From the IMG/VR virus record IMGVR_UViG_3300010885_091047, positions 1-27,163 of that record: a DNA stretch of 27,163 bases; one strand, written 5' to 3'. Under the pieces are notes generated by a model. That model saw only the letters and a program-made list of their open reading frames with translations, made no database searches and was not told the DNA's origin. Source of the DNA: a virus. The position numbers and the translations under genes are program-made. Shown here in pieces: positions 18,001 to 23,328 of the stretch (within the stretch, counting starts at the first letter, position 1; each line of letters opens with the position of its first letter).

Positions 18001-18101
18001 CATGGGAAGATGCTCGTCATGACTTTAGTTTGGCTACAGGCGAAATTAATGTAACTATTTATGGAAGCTATATACGCGGAGGCATCGAATATAATCCATG
18101 A
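15078..18101 (+). CDS. Giant tail protein with nidogen/adhesin-like N-terminal region
   Basis: A 1007-residue virion protein. Residues about 64-290 follow the layout of nidogen-like and related bacterial adhesin domains. In order they show IPIGFDIKINGKKYKNFTAS and LNGWIILHDI ('lpFdf.f.G..Y....vs.NG...f'), ILLAPWFD ('iaPfWdD'), CLLVRWTVSQ, FEIALYESGRIEYRYWPLID ('fqv.Ly..G.I.f.Y'), and CGIFWSGANIG. In established adhesin families this domain mediates extracellular contacts, so a role in host-surface recognition is inferred. The remaining 700 residues are beta-rich with several Ser/Gly-rich linkers and no second recognised domain. The start overlaps the preceding stop; the end overlaps the next start as ATGA. 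Unusually large for a phage adhesin, it may instead be a baseplate rim protein carrying the domain. Confidence 0.65.
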   Translation: MLSSSRKLKKYQPEKNLDNYVASIRNLNGIYPKSIPDSNFQGTNYLVSGGPDFITLTYTESKKIPIGFDIKINGKKYKNFTASLNGWIILHDINSINETAAQDILELTKGHITMPPALPGFVYDTPDLTANDTILDQFLNYDHILLAPWFDSSYPIYDGFESFKNGNLYDWTLNTPEKYQAVRMGADPGNYPFDNVDHGLRYTNVYDDKKGNCLLVRWTVSQEGFKNKLKFEIALYESGRIEYRYWPLIDTFVPSNYPQNFINSTATCGIFWSGANIGTNKFRDFSTLLSYKRDKRKILELGATTYDSGFSEAIPSPHGPNFLANKPYTHQLNEIYWPKNGAVITFSPPVNSAKFLTRKVIGDISSTREIVRQPGLFDDRKAFNFQKPGNGGRAHMPSTLPSRLNGDSGDVDISLRQQLFTSGSIQVTSSSFTNATIDGFLLALDAKEKLYLSVDRSFNEFERDYQPINSNSDFYATGSAIPGFTSPLKSKTQFNFSLPVTKKIDMPESQSAMYYYDSIKKTWAMVAPQDVADPQNWRSDMKYPGVRLYEITETSRGFDAVGRKIVSGSGKIGYPAGSLSKVGFISGEIGQVIAGNSKDDIGNIFSNLQEKTTIGYANSITDNQHYYPSSSQMISFPTDYPFLIEKIIVELPVEIGNNWFQDLTRFYRPYAHSLNKLLTGEQAGPLDFGGPGVTFSIMCARKISKDASYVDLIASGTITHEFDDISQPILRYPKKWYDLSPSGFRSFSNPTTVISSSIRPPDLSCYSGSIRLEMEASVSSGVMIAREDRSPSLQSIDHINSNRKRFIDVLTTEKLNLFDKSTFIQGNQVGDGYLPTDNPDYDDEIQIENYNARHPWFYLQQLSPLSRGSSNLEFNGNSSVGSSFVVPSTNVVKNPLYLSPSSSLDPSYKDIIDSPNFSGMIYNLLTNFTSKPSPYLIMPGDKITLSVSKTRPTIFQSEYIAGNIFTGEVYGNYQPWEDARHDFSLATGEINVTIYGSYIRGGIEYNP

Positions 18102-19366
18102 ATAAATTCATAAATACAGAATGCATCTTTTCCACGATTGGCGACTACCCAGTAGTGGATCAATTCGATGTATCTTATTCTAAATTATTGTCAGGTTCGA
18201 TTGTCGACAATTATGTCACTGGTTCTTTATTCACAATAACAAAAATTAATAATTCTTATAAAACAAGTTATGGAGAAAGAGGTCTAGCTTTTAGCAAAAC
18301 TGGCGTTAAACAGAAAGTATTTCCATCGCACAAAAATGACACTAGTGCAGACAGTTATGCCTCGCAAACCTGGAGAGAAAGAGCTGGAACAATAAGAAAT
18401 TTGAGAATTTTTTCAGAATCTGAGCGTTTTTATGATACTTTGTTGCCTTCGTTAAATAATCTCGTGAAAGCCGTTGGCGGAGAAATTATATGGGAAGCAA
18501 ATCCCGCTAATAATCCTAGAATGCCCCTGCTGGCAATTTATTTTGATGACTGGACTGGTTTTCAATATGCCGCCAATTTAAACATGACATTCCCTTTTGA
18601 ACCTAAATTTTCAATGGTTCAAAGATCTCAATTTAAAAAATCTTTTATAGCAACAATATCAACACTTGATGACACAGATTATGTAAAATGTGATCCTAAA
18701 AATTCAAGCAATTTAATTATTTTTGACTATATCGATACAAATCATGCAGGAGAGAGTCGAAAATGGCAAAGAAGTTTATCTGATGCATATGTCTATGGGC
18801 CATCGGAGGAAGATATAATAAAGATTATTTTTGGAATTGGAGATAAATCCAAAAATAAACTAAATAGAAGATTGTATTATTCGGGTCAGCTTACTGCTGT
18901 TGGTCCAATCATCAGAGGATGGAAATACGGTCTTTTTAGTGGTTTTCCTGTGTATAGTAGCGTTCTCTTTAGAAGAGATAGATTTGGCCAATTCAGAGAC
19001 ATGCTAGAACAACGACAATACACCGCAGTCACAGTCGACTATTTGAATGCGCCAGGTGTCAAATTTAACGAATTTGAGGGCACGCCAATTCCTATATCAA
19101 ACTCTTTGTCTAATAAAATAAATACAATCCAAGAACATCCAGTTGAAGTGAGGTTTGTTAAACAGACTTTATTAAATGGAAAACTCTCTTATGTAAAAAA
19201 TGATTCAATAAATACAGATTCTTCCAATCTTAGTCAATTTGTCACATCTTCTTTGCCTTATTTTGATGGAGAATCTAAAAATAGAGGGCCGCTGCCTCCT
19301 TCTGTCAATGCAAATACCGCAGTATTGACCATGAAACCAGATTCTTTTGGAAATATAACCATATAA
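18098..19366 (+). CDS. Tail/baseplate structural protein of unknown family
   Basis: A 422-residue protein I cannot assign. The most distinctive block is at about residues 268-312: GPIIRGWKYGLFSGFPVYSS, then VLFRRDRFGQFRDMLEQRQY. It is rich in Arg, Gly and aromatic residues and looks like a conserved structural or processing motif. Residues about 90-170 contain WRERAGTIRNLRIFSESERF followed by GGEIIWEANP. The C-terminal 100 residues are Asn/Ser/Pro-rich and probably flexible. It begins inside the previous stop codon (ATGA) and ends 8 bases before the next gene, so it belongs to the same late operon. A minor virion protein is the safest description; no enzyme motif is seen. Confidence 0.6.
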   Translation: MNKFINTECIFSTIGDYPVVDQFDVSYSKLLSGSIVDNYVTGSLFTITKINNSYKTSYGERGLAFSKTGVKQKVFPSHKNDTSADSYASQTWRERAGTIRNLRIFSESERFYDTLLPSLNNLVKAVGGEIIWEANPANNPRMPLLAIYFDDWTGFQYAANLNMTFPFEPKFSMVQRSQFKKSFIATISTLDDTDYVKCDPKNSSNLIIFDYIDTNHAGESRKWQRSLSDAYVYGPSEEDIIKIIFGIGDKSKNKLNRRLYYSGQLTAVGPIIRGWKYGLFSGFPVYSSVLFRRDRFGQFRDMLEQRQYTAVTVDYLNAPGVKFNEFEGTPIPISNSLSNKINTIQEHPVEVRFVKQTLLNGKLSYVKNDSINTDSSNLSQFVTSSLPYFDGESKNRGPLPPSVNANTAVLTMKPDSFGNITI

Positions 19367-19374
19367 TTTAATTC

Positions 19375-20148
19375 ATGCCCATACAAAGTGATCCCACCAC
19401 CCTAGGCAAAGCCCTTGAATCTTTTTTCGTTTATTTAAAAAATATAGACACAAATACAATTCAAAAATTAGCTACAAGTTCTGGATTGCAAATAGGTTTG
19501 TCCAATAATCCTGCAGAACTTCAAGTAACCGGTCGGATCAGCTTAAGCTTAATTAATATTTCTTTGACGGCCGGACAAAATTATAATTTATCAAATGATG
19601 TAACATTCGTCAATATAAGTCCAACAGGCACAGGCGCTGTTTCGATAACTCTTCCTGATTCGCCTAGACAAGGTCAAATATTGTTCATTAAAGACTACTC
19701 GGGAAATGCTGGTACTACAAATATTGTTGTCAATAGCGGTTCACAATCACAATTAATTGATGGATCTTTAACAAAAAATATTTTTTATAATTATGGCTCT
19801 TTAATTTTGTCCTGGCAAGGAAACAGCTGGACAATAAATTCAACTAGCGAATCAAGTATAAACAATCTTTATGCAGTGGCTTCTTATACGACAACAGGGA
19901 CAACATCTGCATTAACTGAAGTTGCTGCTGTTAATTCGATTGGTGGTGGATTTACCTTGTCTTTAGATTCAAATCCGAGCATTGGAAAATCAATTATTAT
20001 TAAAGACATCGGCGGAAATGCAGGAACAAATAACGTCATCATTTCCGGAAATGGGAAAACGATAGATGGTTCAGCCACTTTTTTGTTAAATGCAAATTAC
20101 AACTCCATAGAGTTAATTTACACAGGATCCGAGTGGAGCATTATATGA
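19375..20148 (+). CDS. Tail-fibre-like protein with two tandem beta-repeats
   Basis: A 257-residue probable fibre or appendage protein. After a helical N-terminus (TLGKALESFFVYLKNIDTNT) come two related units of about 90 residues each. Unit one (about 65-153) contains GAVSITLPDSPRQGQILFIK, DYSGNAGTTNIVV, LIDGS and GSLILSWQGNSWTI. Unit two (about 168-257) contains GGFTLSLDSNPSIGKSIIIK, DIGGNAGTNNVII, TIDGS and NSIELIYTGSEWSII. This unit (hydrophobic strand, 'G..l.IkD..GnAGt.nI.i..', 'iDGs', 'l.y.g..W.ii') is widespread in phage tail fibres. The protein ends exactly at the second unit, and the stop overlaps the collagen-like gene start as ATGA. The two may therefore be subunits of the same fibre. 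Confidence 0.75.
   Translation: MPIQSDPTTLGKALESFFVYLKNIDTNTIQKLATSSGLQIGLSNNPAELQVTGRISLSLINISLTAGQNYNLSNDVTFVNISPTGTGAVSITLPDSPRQGQILFIKDYSGNAGTTNIVVNSGSQSQLIDGSLTKNIFYNYGSLILSWQGNSWTINSTSESSINNLYAVASYTTTGTTSALTEVAAVNSIGGGFTLSLDSNPSIGKSIIIKDIGGNAGTNNVIISGNGKTIDGSATFLLNANYNSIELIYTGSEWSII
20135..20138 (+). promoter_or_regulatory. Ribosome binding site GGAG deciding the collagen-like gene start
   Basis: GGAG lies 6 bases before ATG 20145 and overlaps the upstream coding end. It favours ATG 20145 over the in-frame GTG at 20133. Confidence 0.55.
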
Positions 20149-20738
20149 CATATATCAAAAATTTAGGAGGACCACAGGGCAATCAAGGATCCGTGGGTAT
20201 TACTGGTCCACAAGGCAATCAAGGAATTGTTGGATTGCAAGGATACCAAGGATATCAAGGTTCCACAGGGCCATTGGGAGGACCACAAGGGTCAACGGGT
20301 CCGGTCGGTTCCATGGGGGCCCAAGGTCGCCAAGGAGTTGCAGGAATCCAAGGCCATCAAGGCTATCAAGGCTATCAAGGTCTCACAGGTCCACAAGGAT
20401 TAGGAACCTCTATATCTTCATACACGGTAAATATTTCCTCGTTTACATCAGATGGCATTAATCCTGCGACCCCAACGGCGACAGGAAATTATGTTTCTAT
20501 TGGAAATTATTATATTGTTAAAATAGAAATACAACTAGCAACTAACTTTGGTTCTAGGGGTCTGGCGACTGTGTCCTTGCCTGTTAGTCCAACACACGCA
20601 ATCACAGCGACAGTTCTCAATACAGGAACAGGTGCCATAACCAGCGCTACAGCTCCGGCAGGTGGACATGTATTGACATTGGCTGGAACAGCATATGATA
20701 GCAATAAAAAAATTGTCAATATTTCTTATTGGCACTGA
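20145..20738 (+). CDS. Collagen-like tail appendage protein
   Basis: A 197-residue protein with a short N-terminus (MTYIKNLG), a collagen-like Gly-X-Y region (residues 9-87) and a C-terminal beta-domain of about 110 residues (VKIEIQLATNFGSRGLATVS, then LTLAGTAYDSNKKIVNISYW). The collagen region has 26 triplets with one extra Gly breaking the register (GPL-G-GPQ). Gln dominates the Y position (GYQ, GNQ, GPQ, GHQ). Such proteins form trimeric stalks, and the C-terminal domain probably nucleates the trimer or binds the receptor. The start is ATG 20145, which overlaps the previous stop (ATGA) and has GGAG upstream; an in-frame GTG at 20133 is less likely. It closes the long late operon before the HAD gene. 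Confidence 0.85.
   Translation: MTYIKNLGGPQGNQGSVGITGPQGNQGIVGLQGYQGYQGSTGPLGGPQGSTGPVGSMGAQGRQGVAGIQGHQGYQGYQGLTGPQGLGTSISSYTVNISSFTSDGINPATPTATGNYVSIGNYYIVKIEIQLATNFGSRGLATVSLPVSPTHAITATVLNTGTGAITSATAPAGGHVLTLAGTAYDSNKKIVNISYWH
20169..20405 (+). repeat. Collagen-like Gly-X-Y coding repeat
   Basis: Seventy-nine codons encode 12 Gly-X-Y triplets, one extra Gly, then 14 more triplets. At DNA level near-identical blocks such as caaggatatcaagg and caaggctatcaaggctatc recur, making this tract prone to slippage and length change between phage strains. Confidence 0.9.
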
Positions 20739-20752
20739 GTTATAGTTATATC

Positions 20753-21313
20753 ATGTTTAATCTGTACCTCCTCAGAGAATACGTCCTGCAAGTCATCAAA
20801 GAGGAAAGGTTAAGTCGAGAACAAAAACTTAGAATCTTTGACTTCGACGATACTCTGGTCAAGACAGATTCCAAGATATATGTCAGTAATCCTTCAATAG
20901 GCCAGACAGCGACATTGACACCCGGCGAATTTGCTGTCTACGAGACTCAACCTGGAGACCAATTCGATTTCTCCGACTTCGAAAAACTCATTAATCCACG
21001 AATGATACCTTGGACCGGAAAAATACTTCGAAATCTCGCAGACAAAGGTAGCCAGGTCGTCATCTTGACGGCTCGCAGCGCTGAAGAACCAGTCAAACAA
21101 TTCTTGAGCGACGCCGGTTTACCGACTTACGAAGTAGTTGCCCTCGGCAACGCTGATCCACAAGCTAAAGCAAATTGGATATCTTCTAGGATACGATTGG
21201 ATAAAGTCAAACTAGTTGAATTTTTTGATGACAGTCCTAAAAATATAGCAGCCGTCAGACGTCTCAAAGATCTACATCCTGACGTCAAGATAACGGTAAG
21301 ACCTGTCGATTAA
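20753..21313 (+). CDS. HAD-superfamily phosphatase
   Basis: A 186-residue HAD hydrolase, expected to remove phosphate through an aspartyl-phosphate intermediate. Motif I is IFDFDDTLVKTD (nucleophile Asp30, acid/base Asp32). Motif II is VVILTARS (Thr106). Motif III is probably Lys138 in KANWI. Motif IV is VEFFDDSPKN (Asp159/Asp160). The small cap and the ILTAR...FFDD spacing resemble phage polynucleotide 3'-phosphatase-like and small-molecule HADs; the substrate cannot be told. The first 20 residues (LLREYVLQVIKEERL) form an amphipathic helix ahead of the catalytic domain. I start at ATG 20753 because the in-frame TTG at 20729 lies inside the collagen gene. The stop overlaps by three bases the stop of the convergent gene on the other strand. 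Confidence 0.85.
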   Translation: MFNLYLLREYVLQVIKEERLSREQKLRIFDFDDTLVKTDSKIYVSNPSIGQTATLTPGEFAVYETQPGDQFDFSDFEKLINPRMIPWTGKILRNLADKGSQVVILTARSAEEPVKQFLSDAGLPTYEVVALGNADPQAKANWISSRIRLDKVKLVEFFDDSPKNIAAVRRLKDLHPDVKITVRPVD

Positions 21314-21786
21314 TTTAAAGTCCTTGGTTTTTTCTCTCGAAAAGATTGTATTTCTTCTTCTTCATCCATCGCCGCAAACAATACGTCTAAATCAAATTTA
21401 TGTTTGGACCTCTTTGTCAGCATTGTGGTCTTTGTGTCTTCGTCAGCCCCCGATTTAAAAGTCATTATGTCTTCGACAATCCACCCTTCTTGTATGCCCA
21501 CCAAGTCCTTCTTTAGATAAGGAGTGACCTTCACAACCTTACCCAGTCTGATGTAGTCTATCCTGGCCTCAAAAGAATCTTCATAGATAAATTCACAGCC
21601 TCTCCACTCCACTTCCATCGTCTCACCTTTCTTCAGGTACACTTCGGTTCCCAACGAAGGATCCATCTTTTTTTCGGCCTGCAGGTCCGGGTCGTTTAAC
21701 CAGACGTAGAGGGATTCCGGGCTATTGAATATCTTGAATTTCTTCCCAGAAGAGCCCTTGTTGACTGTTATCCTCATCTTCTTCAT
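21310..21786 (-). CDS. Protein of unknown function, last gene of the minus-strand block
   Basis: A 158-residue protein without a recognised family. The sequence is a mix of beta-strands and charged helices: KMRITVNKGSSGKKFKIF, then SPESLYVWLNDPD, a strand-rich middle (EVYLKKGETMEVEWRGCEFI, DYIRLGKVVKVTPYL), and an acidic/basic C-terminal tail (LFAAMDEEEEIQSFREKKPR) that is probably disordered. I start at ATG 21786; a TTG at 21801 and an ATG at 21777 are alternatives, and no ribosome binding site distinguishes them. It follows the PTH2 gene by 41 bases, so it is probably co-transcribed with it. Its stop overlaps that of the HAD gene, giving a tail-to-tail junction with no visible terminator. 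Confidence 0.7.
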   Translation of the reverse strand: MKKMRITVNKGSSGKKFKIFNSPESLYVWLNDPDLQAEKKMDPSLGTEVYLKKGETMEVEWRGCEFIYEDSFEARIDYIRLGKVVKVTPYLKKDLVGIQEGWIVEDIMTFKSGADEDTKTTMLTKRSKHKFDLDVLFAAMDEEEEIQSFREKKPRTLN

Positions 21787-21827
21787 GTCTATAATCGCCA
21801 ATCTACATCAACAAAAAAAATGATAAA

Positions 21828-22223
21828 CTACAACAACTTAAGGTGACCTGTTATCTGGTCGACTTCCTCCACGACGTCGGGACCAAAAGCCGCACAGACT
21901 ACGGTCTCTGTTGTTTCCCCATTTTCATCTGGAGCACCCTTGTCGATGATTGGATAAACCTCGACGCTGGATAATCTGGCTTTAAATATAAGATCGTTTA
22001 AAGCGTCTTCAGAGTCAATTCCGACCATAATGGTTCGAAATCCACTATTGATCCATTTGGCTTCTTCACCAGACAGCTTGACGGATATCTCATCCCCGCG
22101 TTCAGAATCGTTGTTGTCCACAATAAACTTCATAGAAGCATGAGCGGCATGCGAAAACATCTCACTCTTCCGCATGTTAAGGTCTCGTCGGACGACTATT
22201 ACCTGTTTGATATCATTGGACAT
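21828..22223 (-). CDS. Peptidyl-tRNA hydrolase, PTH2 family
   Basis: A 131-residue PTH2-type peptidyl-tRNA hydrolase, an enzyme that frees tRNA from peptides left by aborted translation. The full family layout is visible: KQVIVVRRDLNMRKSEMF then AAHAS (N-terminal strand and first helix), the W...GFRTIMVGIDSEDAL block, the Asp94 loop (YPIIDKG), the strand ETVVCAAFGP, and the terminal VDQITGHLKLL. The length matches the family (about 115-135 residues). Two key positions are unusual: in the usual 'M.kGK.aAQ.aHA' helix the catalytic Lys aligns with Glu21, and the Gln with His25. Thr105 and Asp94 are kept. It lies 12 bases after the NADAR gene with a short AT-rich inverted repeat before its ATG, so the two look like an operon. 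Activity is uncertain because of Glu21. Confidence 0.85.
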   Translation of the reverse strand: MSNDIKQVIVVRRDLNMRKSEMFSHAAHASMKFIVDNNDSERGDEISVKLSGEEAKWINSGFRTIMVGIDSEDALNDLIFKARLSSVEVYPIIDKGAPDENGETTETVVCAAFGPDVVEEVDQITGHLKLL

Positions 22224-22235
22224 GATATAGAAAAT

Positions 22236-22745
22236 CTATACAACACTACTATTGTGTATATCTTCTTTACGAATTCTGTCTCTCTCCTCGACTAATATCC
22301 TACCCAACCAGTTCTCACCAATGCCTCGACAAACTCCCCAGAAAGTGTCATTCCACTTGTTGTTAAGTACCAGTTCGGCTTCTCCCGTGCCCAACAACAA
22401 CGGTCTAAGAAAAGGATTTTCGAACTTTTCTCTTACTAGAGCTCTCATTATTTCCAACCTAACTTCTAGCCAATCTTCTCTAACAGGAATAGCTTGACCC
22501 AGCTTTTTGGCCTCGAACGGGCTCTTGGCTTTTCTTATCGTCTCTCGTATATTAATGTCGATGGTCTTGGCCGCCTGATAGGCGTGTTCGAGAGTCGGAT
22601 ATAGAGCACCTTCGAATCTAACGGTAGACGGGTGGAAGTTAGACAAAAATTCGTGTCCATTTTCTTTAGTGAACCTGTCTATCAAAGGTTTCTTGTCTTC
22701 CATCTTTCTACCGTAAAATGAATTATGGCGGCTCATGGCCGCCAT
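22236..22745 (-). CDS. NADAR-family (YbiA-like) N-glycosidase
   Basis: A NADAR-domain protein. The family hydrolyses N-glycosidic bonds: YbiA acts on riboflavin-pathway intermediates, and other members remove ADP-ribose from guanine bases modified by DarT-type toxins. All family blocks are present: GHEFLSNFHPSTVRFEG, LYPTLEHAYQAAK, EDWLEVRLEIMRALVREKF, LLLGTGEAELVLNNKW, and NDTFWGVCRGIGENWLGRIL. The domain alone is about 150 residues, so the protein is complete. The start is unsure. ATG 22745 (given, 169 codons) and ATG 22736 both lie inside a perfect hairpin. ATG 22703 (155 codons) lies just beyond it and would begin MEDKKPLIDRF, close to a typical NADAR N-terminus. An open extension upstream to 23003 is a shadow of the lipoprotein gene. 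In a phage, repair of damaged or ADP-ribosylated nucleotides is a plausible but unproven role. Confidence 0.88.
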   Translation of the reverse strand: MAAMSRHNSFYGRKMEDKKPLIDRFTKENGHEFLSNFHPSTVRFEGALYPTLEHAYQAAKTIDINIRETIRKAKSPFEAKKLGQAIPVREDWLEVRLEIMRALVREKFENPFLRPLLLGTGEAELVLNNKWNDTFWGVCRGIGENWLGRILVEERDRIRKEDIHNSSVV

Positions 22746-22749
22746 AATT
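22721..22749 (-). promoter_or_regulatory. Perfect 12-bp inverted repeat with 5-base loop over the NADAR start region
   Basis: The arms aattatggcggc and gccgccataatt are exact reverse complements around the loop tcatg. On the minus strand the RNA would hold one AUG in the 5' arm (22745) and one in the loop (22736). It lies 21 bases past the lipoprotein stop. It could be a terminator without a real U-tract, or a fold that hides the NADAR start codon. Confidence 0.6.
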
Positions 22750-22770
22750 TCTTTCTTTATGTATTTTATA

Positions 22771-23046
22771 TCACTTCTTGTCGGTCGACTTCGAAGTAAC
22801 AGTCGTGGTGGTGGTCGTCGCCTTCTCGGTGACAGCAGCGCCATTGGCCGCTGGAACGACCGTTGCGCTCGTGACGACTGGAACAACAGCGGCCACTGTG
22901 GAAGCTGCAGAAGCACTGGCAACAGCTGGAGCAACCGACGCGCTAGCAGAAGCCGAAGGCGCCGCCGCATCAGCGTCGACCGCAGGAGCACTAGAACCAA
23001 CACAACCAGCCAACATAGCTACGCAACAAAAAATTACACTCTTCAT
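22771..23046 (-). CDS. Ala/Ser/Val/Thr-rich lipoprotein
   Basis: A 91-residue secreted lipoprotein. Residues 1-14 form a short signal peptide (KSVIFCCVAM) ending in the lipobox LAGC, so Cys15 should be lipidated and the mature protein anchored to a membrane. The mature part is low-complexity: Ala/Ser/Pro/Val-rich (APSASASASVAPAVASASAA), then a Thr-rich stretch and a basic tail (SKSTDKK). The start at ATG 23046 is chosen over ATG 23061 because GGAG lies 9 bases upstream and the lipobox spacing fits. Phage lipoproteins commonly act in lysis (outer-membrane spanin) or superinfection exclusion. This one lacks the Pro-rich Rz1 signature and no Rz partner is nearby, so neither role can be assigned. 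It is the most GC-rich gene here. A 159-codon plus-strand ORF covering it is its mirror. Confidence 0.7.
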   Translation of the reverse strand: MKSVIFCCVAMLAGCVGSSAPAVDADAAAPSASASASVAPAVASASAASTVAAVVPVVTSATVVPAANGAAVTEKATTTTTTVTSKSTDKK

Positions 23047-23055
23047 TTTGAATTT

Positions 23056-23059
23056 CTCC
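23056..23059 (-). promoter_or_regulatory. Ribosome binding site GGAG for the lipoprotein gene
   Basis: On the minus strand GGAG is followed by nine bases and ATG 23046. This favours the shorter start, which also gives the better signal peptide. Confidence 0.5.
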
Positions 23060-23067
23060 ATTTTTAT

Positions 23068-23085
23068 GCCTGAACCAAAGCAGGC
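23068..23085 (-). repeat. Short inverted repeat upstream of the lipoprotein gene
   Basis: The 5-bp arms gcctg and caggc enclose an 8-base spacer, just upstream of the lipoprotein start and past the end of the possible small gene. It is too short and lacks a T-tract, so calling it a terminator or operator would be speculative. Confidence 0.3.
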
Positions 23086-23115
23086 GGTCCTAATTATATG
23101 CCACAGATGCCCACA

Positions 23116-23319
23116 TTACAAATTTATTTTATCTCTTGTGTTTAGGCCCTTTGGTAACCTGAGATTTGGATTCTTGGGATCTCGCCTATCCCCAAATTCA
23201 TTATCATTCTTATTTTTTGTTGTAGAATCTATAACGGTCTCGACGGGCCAACCATAGACCATTTCCTTTATCAAACAGCGAATAGCAATTTTAAGGGCAC
23301 AAAGCTCTAGATTTTTCAT
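23116..23319 (-). CDS. Possible small protein at the head of the minus-strand block
   Basis: A 67-codon reading frame that fills the space between the lipoprotein gene and the divergent fibre gene, on the strand expected for this block. The translation begins KNLELCALKIAIRCLIKEMV, an amphipathic helix. It ends in a charged, Asn/Pro-rich and probably unstructured tail (KNKNDNEFGDRRDPKNPNLR). No ribosome binding site precedes ATG 23319 and no family is recognised. The balanced composition and its place in the operon support it; the small size and missing ribosome binding site argue against. No gene on either strand overlaps it apart from shadow frames. Confidence 0.4.
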   Translation of the reverse strand: MKNLELCALKIAIRCLIKEMVYGWPVETVIDSTTKNKNDNEFGDRRDPKNPNLRLPKGLNTRDKINL

Positions 23320-23328
23320 ACTTTAAAT

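Noticed and set aside
20169-20405. Short repeats resembling a CRISPR array
   Set aside because: Repeats are in multiples of three, vary in sequence, and encode Gly-X-Y triplets in frame; there are no spacers of constant length.
21300-21345. Bidirectional terminator at the convergent HAD / minus-strand junction
   Set aside because: A T-run follows on the plus strand but no stem precedes it, and the two genes overlap at their stop codons.
22746-23003. N-terminal extension of the NADAR frame
   Set aside because: The extra 86 residues are Arg/Leu/Pro-rich, unlike any NADAR protein, and are read across the lipoprotein gene in another frame.
22778-23257. 159-codon plus-strand ORF rich in Ala, Thr and Val
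   Set aside because: It lies opposite the GC-rich lipoprotein gene; the low-complexity sequence makes several frames open. The minus frame has a lipobox signal peptide and a ribosome binding site, so this is its mirror.
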